NCBI GenBank assembly: GCA_026120035.1
Contig: JALRME010000002.1
Span: 682,001-746,000, forward strand
Direction: 5' to 3'
Length of the DNA: 64,000 nucleotides
Source: Coleophoma eucalyptorum
Taxonomy: Eukaryota > Ascomycota > Leotiomycetes > Helotiales > Dermateaceae
Shown here one piece after another: positions 11,420 through 22,054 of the stretch (position 1 is its first letter; every line of letters begins with the position of its first letter). Under the pieces are notes generated by a model. It was not told the origin of the DNA. It was given only the letters and a program-made list of their open reading frames with translations, and made no database searches. The translations under genes and the position numbers were made by a program.

Positions 11420-13143
11420 ATGTCTAGTTCTTCAGGAGAGACGACGCCTAACAAGCATGCGAGGAATGGGTCTTCTGGTAGAGGTAAGTTGAGAAATGCA
11501 TTCCCCGATATTGTGTAGTCTGGTTTAGGCATTCGGTGTTTGGCTTAAGACGAAGGAAACGTGACCACCACGAGTTTCATATACTTTACAGGAAATTTGA
11601 TACTACGCCTTGGATGAAACTTGAATCCAGATTGATTTGCTATAGAGCTTTACTGACATATTCATAGCACCAGTCGTTCGCCGCCCGACTCGAGGACCTC
11701 TAGACATCAATGACCCTCTAAGCAGCGGCCCGCAACTCCGAGGTGCACCATCTCCACTGAACCCATCACACTCTCATTTGCTATCACCTACAACTCTTCA
11801 TACTCCAAATGCTCGTTCACCACGTATTTTATCTCCTGGCCGATCACCAGGACGGTCACCGGGACGATCACCTGGGAGACCGAGTCAGTCACAATATCCA
11901 CTAACGCCGACTACCAAAGACTTCGCACATCTTCTTCGTCCGGAGCTCTATCACCCACTTTCACACCTTGATATCGCACCACCCTTCCGGACATCACAGC
12001 ATCAGCCAGATTCAACAACACCATTACCGGATCTCTTGAAATCTGGATATTTCCGTAGCGCAGCGATTGCAGCTGCAGCTCAACTAACTTCGACAACCAA
12101 CCCTATCTCTTCCCAAGATCACGCTACCATCTTTTCCCTATTCTATACGCGCTTATCATGCTTAACACTCTGTGGCAACACACAACTAGCAGCGCAAGAA
12201 GTGCTGGCGCTCGAGGATCTGAATTCGGGGTGCTATCGCAGCGACCTGGATGGGAAGCACCTCGTTCCTTGGGAGTTAAGGGTCCTAGCTGTAAGATTAC
12301 AGGGCATGGGATTCAACGATGCGAGGAGAGGTGTGATGGGTTATTATGACCTTGGACGAGAAGCTCGGAGCACACTTAGCAAAGCGAAAGCCAAGCTCAA
12401 AAGCACCGAAGTGGAAGAGGAGAAAGCGTCGCTCACGCAGGATATCCAAATCTGGGAAGGCCGCCTCGCGGATCTAGGGCTTCGCGTAGCCAGCGCGCTG
12501 GTCGAGATGGAAGATCTCGAAGGCGCCGCGGCGTTTATGAAAACGCTGCCGTCGGCGGAGTCTGGGATGCAGATGAAGAAAGCCCTGCTGTGGCTTGCAT
12601 TGGGTGATATTGACGCGGCAAGGTCATGCATCGCTACTCCCGAAGGAGAAGAGAAGGACGAAAAAGAAGAAGTCATCCGTGCTCTTGCTTTCATGGCCGA
12701 AGGGGAGTATCAGGAAGCCGTCACTATTTGGGAGGGGCTTATTGCAAGGCCTGCTTCTGCTGAAGCGTCATCGGAGAGGGCTATGCAGAGGCAGAACTTG
12801 GCTGTCTCGCTACTTTATCTTGGGAGGATGAACGAAGTATGTTCCCTTTCAGTTTTGGCTCAACCTTCATTCATGTCTGACTGCAGACAATTATCTCCTA
12901 CGTTCGTCAGTGCTTTTGGAGTAGTTGCTAATGATTTCACAGGCTCGTAATCACCTTGAATCTTTGATCGATGAAGATCACTCCTTCCACGCTTTGACAT
13001 TCAATCTTTCCACCATCTACGAGCTCTGCACTGAGCGGTCACGAGTCTTGAAGATGGCTCTTGCGGAGAAGATTGCTGAGCGAGAGGGAAGCATTCACGG
13101 CAACCAGGGCTGGGAGAAGGTGAATCTGGATTTCAAGCTCTAG
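11420..13143 (+). CDS. TRAPPC12-like TPR protein
   Basis: Three exons: 11420-11483, 11668-12836, 12943-13143; about 477 aa. The N-terminus is Ser/Pro-rich and disordered, with a short SPGR repeat (residues about 75-95). The remainder is helical with TPR-like segments: LLKSGYFRSAAIAAAAQL, the IWEGRLADLGLRVASALVEMEDLEGAAAFM helices, AFMAEGEYQEAVTIWEGLI, and the C-terminal ARNHLESLIDEDHSFHALTFNLSTIYEL followed by GWEKVNLDFKL. This layout is that of fungal proteins related to TRAPP complex subunit 12, which tethers ER-Golgi vesicles in animals. The assignment rests on this remembered pattern; the role in fungi is inferred. It ends about 135 bp from the stop of the converging galactokinase gene. 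Confidence 0.8.
11839..11882 (+). repeat. 12-bp coding repeat (Ser-Pro-Gly-Arg)
   Basis: Nearly perfect 12-nt units encoding four consecutive SPGR/GRSP tetrapeptides in the disordered N-terminus of the TRAPPC12-like protein. The third codon positions vary, so the array is not brand new. Such Ser-Pro-Arg repeats could be phosphorylated, but that is inference. Confidence 0.7.
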
Positions 13144-13279
13144 CTTGTTGGTTTTCGATCTTCCTAGCTTAGAAATGATGATATGTACTATTCTATGTAG
13201 ATATCTACAGGATGCTTAAATATTACATTTCAGACGCTTTATATCTCTTTCTTTCTCGGTTAAAGGGTTAAGTCATTAC

Positions 13280-14976
13280 TTAGAGAGGGGTGCTATCTTC
13301 AACAACATAAACCGCGCTTCCTCCACCAGGTTTACTAACCACCACTGCGCCGGCCTTCTGCTCTTCGCTGAGCTGCATCTTACCATAGTACTCCTTCTCC
13401 CAAGCCGCCTTGACGGCCTCAACTTTATCACTGGGCACGAGATGCACACTGCATCCACCCCATCCCGCACCTGTCAAACGGCTTCCATAACTGCCTGCTT
13501 CGCGTGCAATACGGCAAAGCTCATCGATCTCTGGACAGCTGCACTCGTAGACATCCCGGCAAGAATCTTGGGTTGCGTTCATCAAGTCTCCCAAAGCTGT
13601 GTTGACTTCTTTGCCGCTCTCAAGCAGTTCCAGGAATTGGAGGACACGCAGTGCTTCAGAGAAGACGTGGAGGGCGCGTTGTCGTAGCTTAAAATGTGAT
13701 GCACGTACTGGGAAGATAGATGTATAGCGCTCGTTGAGCTCGTCGACAGTCAGGCCGATGACTTCCGCGATCTCTTCACGAGTGTACCCTTCTTCTTTTG
13801 GAAGTGTGCTCTTCGTGATTGCCAGCAGCTCTTCTAATTGCGCTTCGAGCGGCTTAGTCTCCTTACCTGAGAAGTAGTTGTCGTGGAAGCCGCGTAGTGA
13901 CACTCCCAGTGGCCCCGAGTCGGAGGGTAGGCTAGAGTCAGGTAATAATTTGGCATTTAGGTATGCGGCTGCTAAAGAGCACTCAACAACACGGAGGTTG
14001 TAGCACACTGGTCCCGTGACATGCTTATTAGATGTTACGAATGACTGTGCGATGACGAATGAAAGCTCAGGGGTGGTCTTTGGGAAGAAGACTGGCTTAG
14101 CTGTGAGGGTTGGCTGGAAGGAGACGAAGAGAGCGGAGCCTCGCATTGAGAGGACCGAGGCAGATTGATCCATTCTGCAGGATGACATTTAGCAAAGACC
14201 TAGTAGATCCACCTTTGAGAGAGCTGGTCAGGAGGGCGTCTAAAGTTTCGGTATAGCTTTCCACAACTTCAGGGAGCTGTACCGAAACGTATCCAACTTG
14301 GACACGACTCTCTAGACCTCTATAAAAGACACGCGGATATCACTTACCCTCCAGAATTAACACCGACAGCTCTCTCGCTGACAATGGCAAGCTCTGTCAA
14401 CTCCGTCTTATCCACCTCTGTTACTCCATTTGCATATAAGACAGCCAATGCACTGGCACTGACAAATGCGGCGCTGGAGCTCAGTCCACCGCCAGCAGGA
14501 ACAGTACCATCCATCAAGACCTCCATATCGTTTGGCTTCCAATCCTTGCCATTCCTCTTCCTCAAAATCTCCAACGCGCCCTTCAACCCACTCTTGAAGT
14601 AGTTTGTCCACTCATGTACCTTCGAATCGATCTCGACCTCTTCATAAGGAATATCGAATTCGTGGGAAGGGAATCGGCTGGACTGGACATTGGAGACGCG
14701 GATCTTGTAGGAGGTAGGGGACTTGGAAGGGGAAGAAGATGTCGCGAGGAGGGCATCCGCGGTGATTGCCATGGGCAGCACAGAGTACAAGGAGTAATCG
14801 ATATGTTCACCGATGATGTTGACTCGGCCAGGCGAACGGGCAACAAACTGCGCGCTGTGCCCATAGTCCTTCTTGAACTGCTCAAGCAAATGCGACCATC
14901 GCTGGCCCTGGCTTAGAATGGCATCCTCAGTGTAAATATCCTGCAGAGATTTCGCGACGGGAACCACGCCAGCCAT
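13280..14976 (-). CDS. GAL1: Galactokinase
   Basis: Two exons, 14976-14348 and 14174-13280, with a 173-nt intron; about 507 aa, normal for fungal galactokinases. It phosphorylates galactose at C1 with ATP, the entry step of the Leloir pathway in the cytosol. All three GHMP-kinase signatures are present: GRVNIIGEHIDY at about residues 50-61, the phosphate-binding VPAGGGLSSSAAF at about 168-180, and near the C-terminus GSRLTGAGWGGCSVHL. The intron falls inside the conserved VNSGGMDQSASV segment (after GG), which fixes the splice sites. An upstream purine tract (15161-15196) lies in the promoter. The gene does not sit beside other GAL genes in this window. Confidence 0.95.
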
Positions 14977-15784
14977 GTTGTGCAGCAGATGGGGTGTTGG
15001 GTTTCTTGCGGAGACAAGCTAGCGGGGTAGTTTTGCGGAGAAAGACTGGTTACAAGTGAAGTTGTAGATTGGAATGTCTTCAAAGAAAGTAAGGAGGACA
15101 CACGACAGACGTTGCAAGGTGAAAGCTTCTCTGCGCTATATTTCCAAAACACAATAGGAAGGAGGGAGGGAGGAGGGAGGAAGGAAGGAGGAGGGGTAGG
15201 AATTTGTATGAGCTTGTGCCCGGATTTCTTGCTGTTCTCAGTGCTGCCCCGCCATCAGCATCAGCCAGACGAGCAAAGTTGGGTGATTGGCACGCTTCGG
15301 GGGCCCCTCGTGCGCAATTTAGGCTCCGCACGTGCTTCGGGCATCTCCTGATCTGTGTTTGCGCCAGTTGGAGTGCGTGATTTCCCTTTGCCCTTAATTA
15401 CCTTTGCCTAAGGTACGTCTATCTATGGCTTTACAGTATGCATACCTCGGCCCGTCTTCCTTGCATGTCACTCGTGTCAGCATCCTATTCTTCAGCTATC
15501 ACCAGTTATGGTTATAGTACCATGCCGGGCATCCAAGTCAGCTCGACACATCTCTTGCTCTAGTACTCAGATTCAACAGCTCAATTCATTTTCCCTTCCG
15601 GCTCCCTCCCAGTATATACATACAAGTTTTGACAAGGCTGTGGAAATGCGAGAAAAGCACCTCCATGCATGCTGTGATAAAAAAAGATAGCCCTTTTGTG
15701 TACGACTTTTGTCCTTGAAAATCATGAGTATCAAAACTCCAAAAGCAAACCCCACGGATCCAGATTCCCCACGTAACACCGCAC
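14977..15784. promoter_or_regulatory. GAL1 promoter / ILV2 3' region
   Basis: About 800 bp between the start of galactokinase and the stop of ILV2, both on the minus strand. It must hold the GAL1 promoter and the ILV2 3' end. The only striking element is the G-rich purine tract at 15161-15196. Confidence 0.5.
15161..15196 (+). repeat. G-rich purine tract, potential quadruplex
   Basis: Thirty-six purines in a row built of GGA, GGGA and GGAA units, including four or more GGG runs separated by single A or AGGA. It lies about 190 bp upstream of the GAL1 start codon, with the C-rich strand being the GAL1 coding strand. It could fold as a G-quadruplex or bind a purine-tract factor; neither is shown. 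Confidence 0.6.
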
Positions 15785-18136
15785 TTATTCCTCGACTTTG
15801 TGCAGGTCATCGTATTTATTATTAGTCCTCTCGTTGAGGAGTTTTCGTCGCTCCTTATCCTTGGCTGTGAGACTTGTTAGCAACTGCGAAACCCATACAA
15901 ATAGTGATTACATACCTCCATCGTAAACCAAGAACTCATGGAGAGCGGATCCAGCAGGCACCATAGGCAAAACTGGAACCTTCTTATCCGTGACAACCTC
16001 CAAAAATGCTGGTCCTTCACTCTCAATCAACCACTTCAAGCTATCAACAACATCATCTGGCTTGACGCATCGTCGTGCTTGGATACCCATAGCCTCCGAC
16101 AATTTCATGAAGTTAGGGTTTACGGAATGAGTGTGGGCATATCTGTCCTGGTAGAACAGATTCTGCCATTGTGTAACCATTCCTTGCTCCTCGTTGTTCA
16201 AGACAATGATCTTGACACCAATGTTGAATTGCTGAGCAGTAGACATCTCGGTCAAAGTCATGTTGAAGGATGCATCGCCATCGATGTCGATGACAAGTGC
16301 GTCAGGTTTGGCAACCTTAGCACCAATAGCTGCTGGAAGACCAAAGCCCATCGTACCAAGGCCACCTGAGGTGATAATGGTTCGTGGGGATCGCCATCTG
16401 AAATGTTGAGCGGTCCACATCTGATGCTGTCCGACGCCGGTAGCAATAATGGTGGTGTCTTTACGATCGGCGGTCAACTTTGAGAGCTCCTCGATGAGGG
16501 TTTGTGGCTTGATGAGACCCTTTCGGTCTGCCTTCTCGTAGTTTGAAATTGGGAATTTCTCCTTCCAGTACTTGATCTTGTCGAACCATTCCTTACGCTC
16601 ACTCATGCTAACAGGAGTAACCATAGGAATGAGGGTGGCCAAGTTAACAGTAACATCTCCCTCCACAGCTTCAGTTGCTTGAACGACCTTGTTGATGTTC
16701 TTTGGCATGATCTCGAAGTGAACGATACCTCCACGCTTCTCCTGGGCGGCCAACTTCGCTTGGGGAGCAAATTTGGCAACATTTAAAGTTACACGGTCGT
16801 CGAATCGGGCACCAAGAGCAATGATCAAGTCGGCATCTTGCACTGCCAAGTTGGCATATGCTGTTCCATGCATACCCAACATGTGGAGAGACTTCTCGTC
16901 GAGTTCATCAAATCCACCGAGACCCTGGAGCGTAGTTGTGACAGGAATAGAGGCCTTATCTGCGAGCTCCTTGAGGAGTTTTGGGCCCTCAGGGAAAGAA
17001 ATGATACCTTGTCCAGCATAGATAACTGGCTTCTTGGCAATCTTGATCATGTCTGCGACGCGAGAAATAGTAGCCTCCAAGCTCTTCTTGATGTGCTCAG
17101 AAGCAATACGGGATGCAGCGCTAGGAAGGGTAGGAATGGTACTGCTCATGGGGATGGCCCTTCTCAAGATACCTGCTGTTACGTCCTTTGGTAGATCGAC
17201 CAAAACAGGACCTGGGCGTCCAGAAGTGGCGATCTCAAATGCTTCGTTGATTCGCTTTGGCAATTCCGCAATACTCTTGACCATGACGTTCCACTTCGTA
17301 CAGGCTCTGGAAATTCCAACAACATCGGCCTCTTGGAAAGCATCACTGCCAATGGCGGTGGTTGGGACTTGTCCACTGAAAACAACCATTGGAGTTCCGT
17401 CAGAGAGGGCGTCCTGCATAGGAGTGATAACGTTGGTAGCACCCGGTCCAGAAGTTACCAAAACAACTCCAACTTTTCCGGAGGCTCGTGAGTAACCTTG
17501 GGCCATATGTCCAGCTCCTTGCTCGTGCTTTGGAAGAATAAACTCAAAATGCTTCGAATTGTAAATAGCGTCGAAAACGGGGAGAATGGCACCACCAGCA
17601 TATCCAACTGTAACAATTAGTGAGGCTCCACCAAATCAGCAAGTTAGCCTACAAATGTGCTTAACGCCTTGTCTGAGCATCATCTCGTGGAAAATCTCTC
17701 CTCCACTCATGCCAATAAACCTGTGGGGTGGTCAGCTTCAGGCTGTTGGCGCTGTGGCATATAGACACGTACGATTCATCCATTTCTGGCTGTCGCGAAG
17801 ATTGGAGAGGGTTATCATTCTGTAGCTTTGGTGTTGCTGCATTGAATGCTGGGGCTGGGACTTCTCGAGCTTGACTGTAAAAAAGGTCAGACTTCACTTC
17901 TTGTCTTGAGTCACTAATGGGGGGAAGAGAGGCAGGGTCACTTGCGTTGCTGGAGCTGCCGTTGACATAGGAGAGGTTGCTGTGCCATTTAACTGCTGTT
18001 TCCTGCTCTCAACGCGTCCTCTCCGGCCTGCAGCAATTCCGGCTGAGGCTGCTGTGGTGGTGAAAGATTGTGTGGGACATCTCGAGGATTGGCTAAGCGC
18101 ACGAAGCGCAGTCCGCGCTGGTTGTGAGCGAAGCAT
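15785..18136 (-). CDS. ILV2: Acetolactate synthase, catalytic subunit, mitochondrial
   Basis: Five exons: 18136-17946, 17874-17773, 17720-17653, 17607-15916, 15864-15785; about 710 aa. A TPP/FAD enzyme making 2-acetolactate or 2-aceto-2-hydroxybutyrate, the first common step of valine, leucine and isoleucine synthesis. The start MLRSQPARTALRAL is a typical Arg/Ser-rich mitochondrial presequence; a longer in-frame ORF upstream is less likely. Exons 2-3 carry SFIGMSGGEIFHEMMLRQG and the GYAGGAILPVFDAIY TPP loop. The body shows HEQGAGHMAQGY, GPGATNVITPMQDAL and the TPP/Mg motif GDASFNMT...VLNN. Residues at well-known inhibitor sites look ancestral (Pro in GQVPT, Trp in VTQWQNLFY). The small last exon encodes KDKERRKLLNERTNNKY. 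Intron 1 uses a GC donor. Two TGAGTCA sites suggest general amino-acid control. Confidence 0.95.
17875..17945 (-). other. GC-AG intron 1 of ILV2
   Basis: The 71-nt intron begins GCAAGTG and ends TTTACAG. Using the nearby GT two codons on would leave the next exon out of frame with an early stop. Using GC joins PAT to QAREVPAPAF and makes the total exon length divisible by three. This is the second GC-AG intron found in the window. Confidence 0.75.
17907..17913. promoter_or_regulatory. TGAGTCA site inside ILV2 intron 1
   Basis: A second perfect general-control heptamer, inside the first ILV2 intron about 225 bp downstream of the start codon. An intronic position is less usual. It may contribute to induction or be coincidental. 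Confidence 0.35.
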
Positions 18137-20190
18137 TGTGAAAGCGACGGGTAAGAAACAGGAACAGAGAGCGAAGGCAAAAGAAAGATTGAAGAGGCAG
18201 GAAGCCTTCTGGGTTGATGTTTTGGGGCCCGGGGTATATGGTGAGTCAATTGAAGGGCGTTCGTTGATAGAATGACTCTTTAAAATTGAGGCGAACTCGG
18301 AGTCGAAAATCTGAAAGTGTGGGGATGCGCTAAGGGATAGTGAGCCGACAGGATGCCGATGGGTGGACAACCAATAATGCGCGTGTATTAGATTCTGTTT
18401 TCCGCAACCCGAGGTTTTCCGCAGGAATTGTGCATATCGCTATCTTCAGAAGAACCATCAGTCGCACAAGCGTAACAACCGTCTGCACGCCTTCCAGCCA
18501 TTGACCGTGCTAAAGAATCCTGTTGTGCTTCAGCCGTCGGGGAGATGGAAGTGGCCCCGGGCTGGATAGGCTGGAGTACGAGGATTGAAATCTTTACGTA
18601 GTTTGTAAGACGTGCAACGCAGAAAAGGAACCTATGTCTCCAAGCATAACCGTTCTGTAGTCTGACAGCCAGCAGTCAGCAGCCAGTCAACCGGAGCAAG
18701 TAAGGGGGGATTAACTCGCCCGCTTGTAAAGTCTGATCGCCTCCTCTCTCCCTACTAACATGTGCTTTACCCTAAAATGTACGTACCATTGCTTGTGGAC
18801 CATCACGTGGGCCATCCCATCTTTCAAGTCTGATGTTCAAGAGCTCATCTTCGCTTCGACCGTCAGCGCTTCTTCATGTCCAATAGACGCTTTCACCTCT
18901 GGTGTCTGCCTTTTTTAGCGCTGCCTTCCTTATTCCTTAAATCAACTCCCCTTCTCCTTCCAAACGGTCTTATGAGCTATGTTTACGCTCTTGCTGTCTC
19001 ACACAACTAATCTTGTGTTATATAGCGTGAGTGCTGCATCCCTTCTAGGATGATCTTGTATCAAGATCTTAGTTGTCAGATTGCCTGGGCTATATATCAT
19101 ACGACCTTGCAGAGGTGGAATGATTTACTCCTAGCAAGGGCGTGAACAATCGAGCGAGGGGTAGTGGTCTAAAATGCTATGACGCCTGTCTATGACGATG
19201 AAACCAATGACTTTGGTAACCAGTGATTATCTTTTGAATCCTATGGTTTCCAATTTAAAATGCTTGCTTCATTGAATGAGAAGTCAGCAAGGCCCGGCTG
19301 CTACTCTAAGCGAGCAATTGAAGCAACTCCATACGTGCATGGACTTTAACTCTTAATATACATACAGTAAGACAAGTCCTTTCTTAAGAATTCTTGACAA
19401 GCCTCGTGGACTATTTAAAAGTTATCAAGAGAAACCAGTTTCTGTTTATGATTTCAATGATTCAAGAAGAGAATGCTACTTCGATTTCCACGACATACGA
19501 TATATTCAATATTTCAGTCAGGCACAAAATCATCAGAGGTGTATGGTCAACAGGCTGTAGCACGGAGTGATAAGTTAAGCAAATCTTAGCAAAACAGATG
19601 CTACTAAAACATATCTAGGCACATGAATTCTTCTCGGTAGTATGTATATATATGTAACGTATGTATGGAATACGCATCCACGACTTAGTCCACGCCAGTG
19701 TCGATCTAGCGACATCTTCACTCGACAGCACTCTACATCCTTCAAGAGAGAATCCCAAGCTTCGAATGCCCTTTTTATCTTCCTGTCCATATCAGAGGCA
19801 ATCACCTGAGCCCCTTCTTTCCAGTCAAACTTGACGTCGTACCGAATGTTAGCCCCAAACACCATCCGGCAATCCAGTTCCACAAACTGCATCACACCGA
19901 CCTGTCATGATAGAAGTTTCCACGAGTCTGGCTAAGGACCACGCAGCAAAAGAGCAGATGACACGCTTCAAATGCACAAATCGATTGCGAGCACGAGGCA
20001 AACAAATCTCAGACCAACGGATGTCACCATGGGCTCTGGAGCAAGTACCCAACGTTTTGGGGTTACTCAAGCACGTGGTGATGTGTTACTTTGTCACTAT
20101 ATACTCCAGACCCTCTCTACCTACCCCCAAGTCCTTCTCGGCTATGGTTTTCTCATTGCCGCGAGTTATCATTTCTTGGTTGCAGACACG
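18137..20190. other. ILV2 / surface-protein divergent spacer
   Basis: About 2 kb containing the ILV2 promoter and, at its right end, the promoter of the membrane protein. CT-rich tracts near 18880-18960 resemble a promoter or 5' leader. A minus-strand open stretch at 19575-19895 has no recognisable domain and could not be joined to an upstream exon. No other gene seen. Confidence 0.5.
18242..18248. promoter_or_regulatory. TGAGTCA Gcn4/Cpc1-type site, ILV2 promoter
   Basis: A perfect bZIP general-control heptamer 106 bp upstream of the ILV2 start codon. A partial TGACTC lies at 18273-18278. In fungi, branched-chain amino-acid genes are well known targets of Gcn4/Cpc1, so this is a likely binding site, inferred from position and consensus. 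Confidence 0.55.
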
Positions 20191-21260
20191 ATGTCAAGAC
20201 CCAGTGTCGAAGTCAATGGTGGGAGAGTCACCTCATGGCTTCCTCTAACCACCGCTCCACTAGCAGCTCCAGTATGCTCAACGATAGTATACGAAACCGG
20301 CACGGCTTTACTAGCCTATGACCCATACTTCGGACTAAAAATCGACCCAGAGATAATTTGCCTGCCTTCCGAAGCGACGACTTGGTGGGAGCAGAGCTAC
20401 CAAGCCTCAGTATCATCGACGACGATTGCAACAACCATCAGCTTAGGTCCTATAGTATGCCCCGACGGTTACGTGACCGCTGAGACGTCGACGCTGGATG
20501 CGACGACTACATTCGTTGCATGTTGCCCGAAGTAGACTTAACTCCTATCCATAAAACGAGCCTCAGAAGGATTACTGATTGGGGTAATAGCGAATACAAA
20601 TTCCAATCGCTCCTGAACTTCGGTCAAGGCGGGGAATGTATCTCAACGATCTCGAAGGGCGGTACGTTCTCATTCTATACTTATATCAGTAGCACATGGT
20701 CCACGACAGGTGTTTTGTTGCCTAAGACCATCACGCGGAATTTTCTTGTCACTGGGATTCCTGTGAATGGGTTCGTGTTTGCAGAGGCAACCACAGCGTC
20801 ATCTACGATATCTCGTGCCTCATCAACATCTTCGTCTTCTCTCACAAGCACTACCTCTACATCAGACTCTGCCACGTCCGGAAATTCGACAGCAGTCACT
20901 AGCTCTACGACGGTTGCCGCCAATCCTTTAACACCAGCTCTCTCAACAGGAACCATCGGCCTGTCGACTGGGAGTAAAATCGGGATTGGCCTGGGTGTTG
21001 GGGTTGGGCTGATTGGCATATGCTGTCTTTTTGCCGCCGGATTACTTTTACGCAGATTGAGGTTACACAAGCAGGAGGGTACCGGGAGCAGACCTGACCA
21101 GATCAGGGAAACGCATCATGAGGAGGCCATTCGAGAGAGATCTCGTAAGCCGGAGGAGGAATTAAAGGCAACTGGAGAGTTAGGAGCATCTCGCATCACA
21201 CCAGTTCGGTATGAGTTGGGTATAGACTCAACTGATGGAGCACCGTCACTACATATATAA
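20191..21260 (+). CDS. Single-pass cell-surface protein, fungal-specific
   Basis: Two exons, 20191-20531 and 20591-21260; about 336 aa. After a short leader comes GRVTSWLPLTTAPLAAPVC, then Cys-containing sequence (PEIICLPSEATTWWEQ, LGPIVCPDGYVTA, TTTFVACCP) in a pattern I recognise from many Pezizomycotina membrane proteins of unknown role. A Ser/Thr-rich stalk (about residues 200-250) precedes one strong transmembrane helix (IGIGLGVGVGLIGICCLF, about 260-285) and a charged cytoplasmic tail of about 65 residues. The intron removal gives ACCPNEYKFQSLLNF, as expected in the family. There is no classical signal peptide from this start; a longer in-frame N-terminus from 19972 exists but looks less natural. 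A sensor-like role is only inferred. Confidence 0.8.
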
Positions 21261-22054
21261 GTAGCAATATAACAGTGCTATATTTTACTCATTGGAAATC
21301 TCAACTACACTATTCCCATTTCTCATACCGTTTCTAAGCAAGGTCCAGAACGACACCCATTATTGCATTCTTGAATTGTTCCCGGGCAACTTCACACCAG
21401 AGAGCATGCAAGAACTTCGTTGCAAAATGACTCTGGACAGTGACGTATAAGGGCTTGTAATATCTTATTATGGAGCTGCCTACCGTACTAACCAACCACG
21501 ATAAGTGAACGGCCCCTTGAGTAATTACAGTATGGAATGTGCAAGAACGGAAGTATCAAGTCATTTCGCCTAGGTGGTCTCTCCTCTCTGGACGCAAGGA
21601 GAAACAACGAAACATGACGTGACAGCAATTATTCCAGACGGGAGGTTCTGGTATAAACTCAGATTGACGATAGCGAGAATCCTTGTGATTCTAGAACGAT
21701 GGAAACTGTTGCTGCATGCCCGTGTGGAAGTGTAAAGAAAGCAATTATCTTTCAGAGTATGTTGAACACGGATAATAATATAGGCAGTAGAGCGAATAAC
21801 ACTGGCATCATAAAATGCTCTAAAATATTGACAGCTATGGACAATAGTCTCTATTCATAATACTTGATCTGTAATTTATTTACCAGCCCTATTTGAAATC
21901 ATTACAGCAATTTCTAGGAATCCTTCAGTGATTAATATCTCCAGTTTTGCAAAACGCCAATCATCAACCATCTTTTATATTGAGTCTGCCCATATAAACA
22001 TAATCACCTAAAGACATATCCAACTCCATTCAAAGAGCTTCAACCCAAACCACC
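21261..22054. other. Convergent intergenic spacer
   Basis: About 790 bp, AT-rich, between two converging genes; expected to hold both 3' ends. Nothing else recognised. Confidence 0.5.

Noticed and set aside
18137..18370. Longer N-terminus for ILV2 from an upstream ATG
   Set aside because: Would place 78 non-family residues before a perfect mitochondrial presequence; the region also holds the TGAGTCA promoter site.
19575..20070. Possible small minus-strand gene (segment FDWKEGAQVIASDMDRKIKRAFEAWDSLL)
   Set aside because: Looks partly protein-like but an in-frame stop lies just upstream, and no good donor/acceptor pair joins it to another exon; overlaps the 5' region of the surface protein.
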